Shown: positions 62,621 to 64,000 of the stretch, one piece after another
Layout: each line of letters starts with the position of its first letter
Numbering within the stretch: position 1 is the stretch's first letter
Source of the DNA: Streptomyces sp. RB17
GTDB lineage: Bacteria > Actinomycetota > Actinomycetes > Streptomycetales > Streptomycetaceae
Direction of reading: 5' to 3'
Length of the DNA: 64,000 bases
Assembly: GCF_009604455.1 (NCBI RefSeq)
Contig: NZ_WEGL01000005.1
Location: forward strand, 62,001-126,000
The notes under the pieces: model-generated
What the model was told of the DNA's origin: nothing
The model's input: only the letters and a program-made list of their open reading frames with translations
The model's database searches: none
Position numbers and translations under genes: made by a program

Positions 62621-64000
62621 CGGACCACGGGCACCGCGTGGATGTCGTCCTCGCCGCACAGGGCACCGACCCCGTGCGGGACGCCGTACGGGAACTGCGG
62701 CCGGAACTGGTCATCGCGCCCATGCTCAGGACGGCGCTGCCCGAGGACGTGTGGCGCGCACACACCTGTCTGATCGTGCATCCGGGTCCGCCCGGTGACC
62801 GTGGCCCGTCCTCGCTGGACTGGGCCATCGCGGAGCGGGCGCCGGAGTGGGGCGTGACGGTCCTGCAGGCCGAGGCGGCGATGGACGCGGGCCCGATCTG
62901 GGCGGCGGAGCCGTTCCCGGTACCGCCCGTCGGCAAGAGCGATCTGTACCGCAACGAGGCCTCCGACGCCGCCGTCACCGCTGTCCTCACCGCCGTACGG
63001 CGCTACGCCGAAGGCGCCTACAAACCGCGTCCGCAGACCGACGACTCGGTCAGGGTGGTCTGGCGCGACGCCTTCCGCCGGGGGCGCCGGCGCATCGACT
63101 GGGAGCGGGACGACACCGAAACGATTCTGTGTAAACTCCGCGGCGCCGACTCGCAGCCGGGCGTCCTGGACGAACTCCTCGGCCGGGAGGTGTTCCTGCA
63201 CGGCGGGCACCCCGAGGACCGGCTGCGCGGCCGCCCCGGCGAACTCCTCGCGCAGCGCGCGGGCGGCGTCTGCCGGGCCACCCGCGACGGCGCGGTCTGG
63301 ATCCCGGAACTCCGCCCCCGCAGGAACTCCGGCGACCCGGCGCCCTTCCGGCGCCCCGCCGCCTCCGTGCTCGCCGCCTGGGAACCCGCCCTCGAACTCC
63401 CGGAATCCCCCGTCCCGTTGGAGCTGCCGCACGACCGGCGGACCTGGACCGACATCCGTTACCGGCAGCTCGGCGACATCGGCTTCCTCGGCTTCTCCTT
63501 CCCGGGCGGCGCGATGAGCACCGACCAGTGCCGCCGGCTGCTCGCCGCCTACGAGCACGCGCTCTCCCGGCCCACCCGCGTCCTCGTGCTCGGCGGGGAC
63601 CGCGACTTCTTCTCCAACGGGATCCATCTGAACGTCATCGAGGCGGCCCCCGACCCGGCCCAGGAGTCCTGGATCAACCTCAACGCCATGGACGACCTGG
63701 TCGAGGCCGTGCTGCGCACCACGGACCGGCTGGTCGTGGCCGCCCTCGCCGGCAACGCGGCGGCCGGCGGCGCCATGCTCGCCCTCGCCGCCGACGAGGT
63801 GTGGTGCCGTACCGGCGTCGTCCTCAACCCGCACTACCGGCGCATGGGTCTGTACGGCTCGGAGTTCTGGACGTACACCCTGCCGCGCCGCGTCGGCGCG
63901 GAGGTCGCCCACCGGCTGACCACCGAGGCCCTGCCCGTCAGCGCCGCGTCCGCCGAGCGGCTGCGGCTCGTGGACCGACTCGTACCGGCCGCGCCCGGCG
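62557..64000 (+). CDS. hypX: HypX hydrogenase maturation protein (3' end outside window)
   Basis: The first 481 codons of a two-domain enzyme that, from recent work on the family, makes the CO ligand of [NiFe]-hydrogenase from a formyl group of formyl-tetrahydrofolate via formyl-CoA. The N-terminal formyltransferase-like domain starts MDILLVASAFNSLTQRMY and has CLIVHPGPPGDRGPSSLDWA. The second domain, from about residue 300, is enoyl-CoA hydratase-like (LGFSFPGGAMSTDQC, FFSNGIHLNVIEA, AGNAAAGGAMLALAADEVW, ending at LRLVDRLVPAAPG). The ATG is at 62557; GAGGG lies 16 nt upstream. It implies a hydrogenase and hyp cluster just downstream. Confidence 0.93.
   Translation, partial: MDILLVASAFNSLTQRMYAELTDHGHRVDVVLAAQGTDPVRDAVRELRPELVIAPMLRTALPEDVWRAHTCLIVHPGPPGDRGPSSLDWAIAERAPEWGVTVLQAEAAMDAGPIWAAEPFPVPPVGKSDLYRNEASDAAVTAVLTAVRRYAEGAYKPRPQTDDSVRVVWRDAFRRGRRRIDWERDDTETILCKLRGADSQPGVLDELLGREVFLHGGHPEDRLRGRPGELLAQRAGGVCRATRDGAVWIPELRPRRNSGDPAPFRRPAASVLAAWEPALELPESPVPLELPHDRRTWTDIRYRQLGDIGFLGFSFPGGAMSTDQCRRLLAAYEHALSRPTRVLVLGGDRDFFSNGIHLNVIEAAPDPAQESWINLNAMDDLVEAVLRTTDRLVVAALAGNAAAGGAMLALAADEVWCRTGVVLNPHYRRMGLYGSEFWTYTLPRRVGAEVAHRLTTEALPVSAASAERLRLVDRLVPAAPG

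Noticed and set aside
1..64000. Insertion sequences, integrases, phage genes or attachment sites
   Set aside because: I looked for transposase and recombinase motifs, terminal inverted repeats and tRNA-flanking duplications and found none; the only tRNA is tRNA-Sec without a neighbouring integrase.

Overview
The window looks like chromosomal DNA from a Streptomyces or close relative. GC content is very high with a strong GC third-position bias, GTG and TTG starts are common, several genes have leaderless TANNNT promoters, and the gene families are typical streptomycete ones: chitosanase, M9 collagenase, ANTAR and PP2C regulators, MASE1, SCO6745-like protein and class F-type sortase. I see no insertion sequence, prophage, CRISPR array or rRNA. 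Many genes are single accessory or secreted-enzyme genes, and several decayed genes lie between them.

Layout. 0-5.9 kb: the 3' part of a cytochrome P450 that closely resembles mycobacterial CYP121 (a cyclodipeptide or Tyr-crosslinking enzyme), an SCO6745-like protein with a palindromic operator, an Asp/His/Gly-rich surface protein paired with a sortase, and a TetR-SGNH hydrolase pair. 6-9.9 kb: an arabinose/galactose side-chain operon (GH51-GH27-LacI) with its own operator. 10-18.2 kb: a compact prolyl-tRNA synthetase, a LysR regulator, secreted collagenase, an extended GAPDH and a PIG-V-like mannosyltransferase. 18.4-21.7 kb: small proteins, a PP2C phosphatase and a MASE1 membrane protein separated by a 16-unit tandem repeat.

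21.8-33.9 kb is the biochemical centre: a full selenocysteine locus, selA-selB, tRNA-Sec antisense to the end of selB, and selD, facing a selenocysteine-containing formate dehydrogenase. The dehydrogenase has an in-frame UGA followed by a bacterial SECIS hairpin with the GGUCU loop. Its iron-sulfur and NrfD membrane subunits lie further on, separated from the catalytic subunit by a drug-type MFS exporter. The window ends in hypX, which makes the CO ligand of [NiFe]-hydrogenase from a one-carbon unit, so formate and hydrogen metabolism both appear here.

34.5-49.9 kb: an anti-sigma-type ATPase, a MarR-MFS pair, a decayed ANTAR/GAF regulator, DedA, a small zinc-ribbon protein behind a CRP-like site, an aldo-keto reductase, an MHS transporter, a Tat-exported chitosanase with its palindromic operator, phosphoglucomutase, a secreted SGNH lipase, a striking secreted Pro-Val-Tyr-Lys repeat protein that resembles plant cell-wall proteins, and a maltokinase-cap-like protein. 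50.1-64 kb: secreted M1 peptidase and GH25 lysozyme, a graveyard of ketosynthase, epimerase and MFS fragments, LysE, MOSC, SDR, AI-2E transporter, nitroreductase, ANTAR and DUF2267 proteins, an iron-permease-like ORF with apparently compensating frameshifts, and partial hypX. Strong bidirectional hairpin terminators separate several convergent gene pairs.
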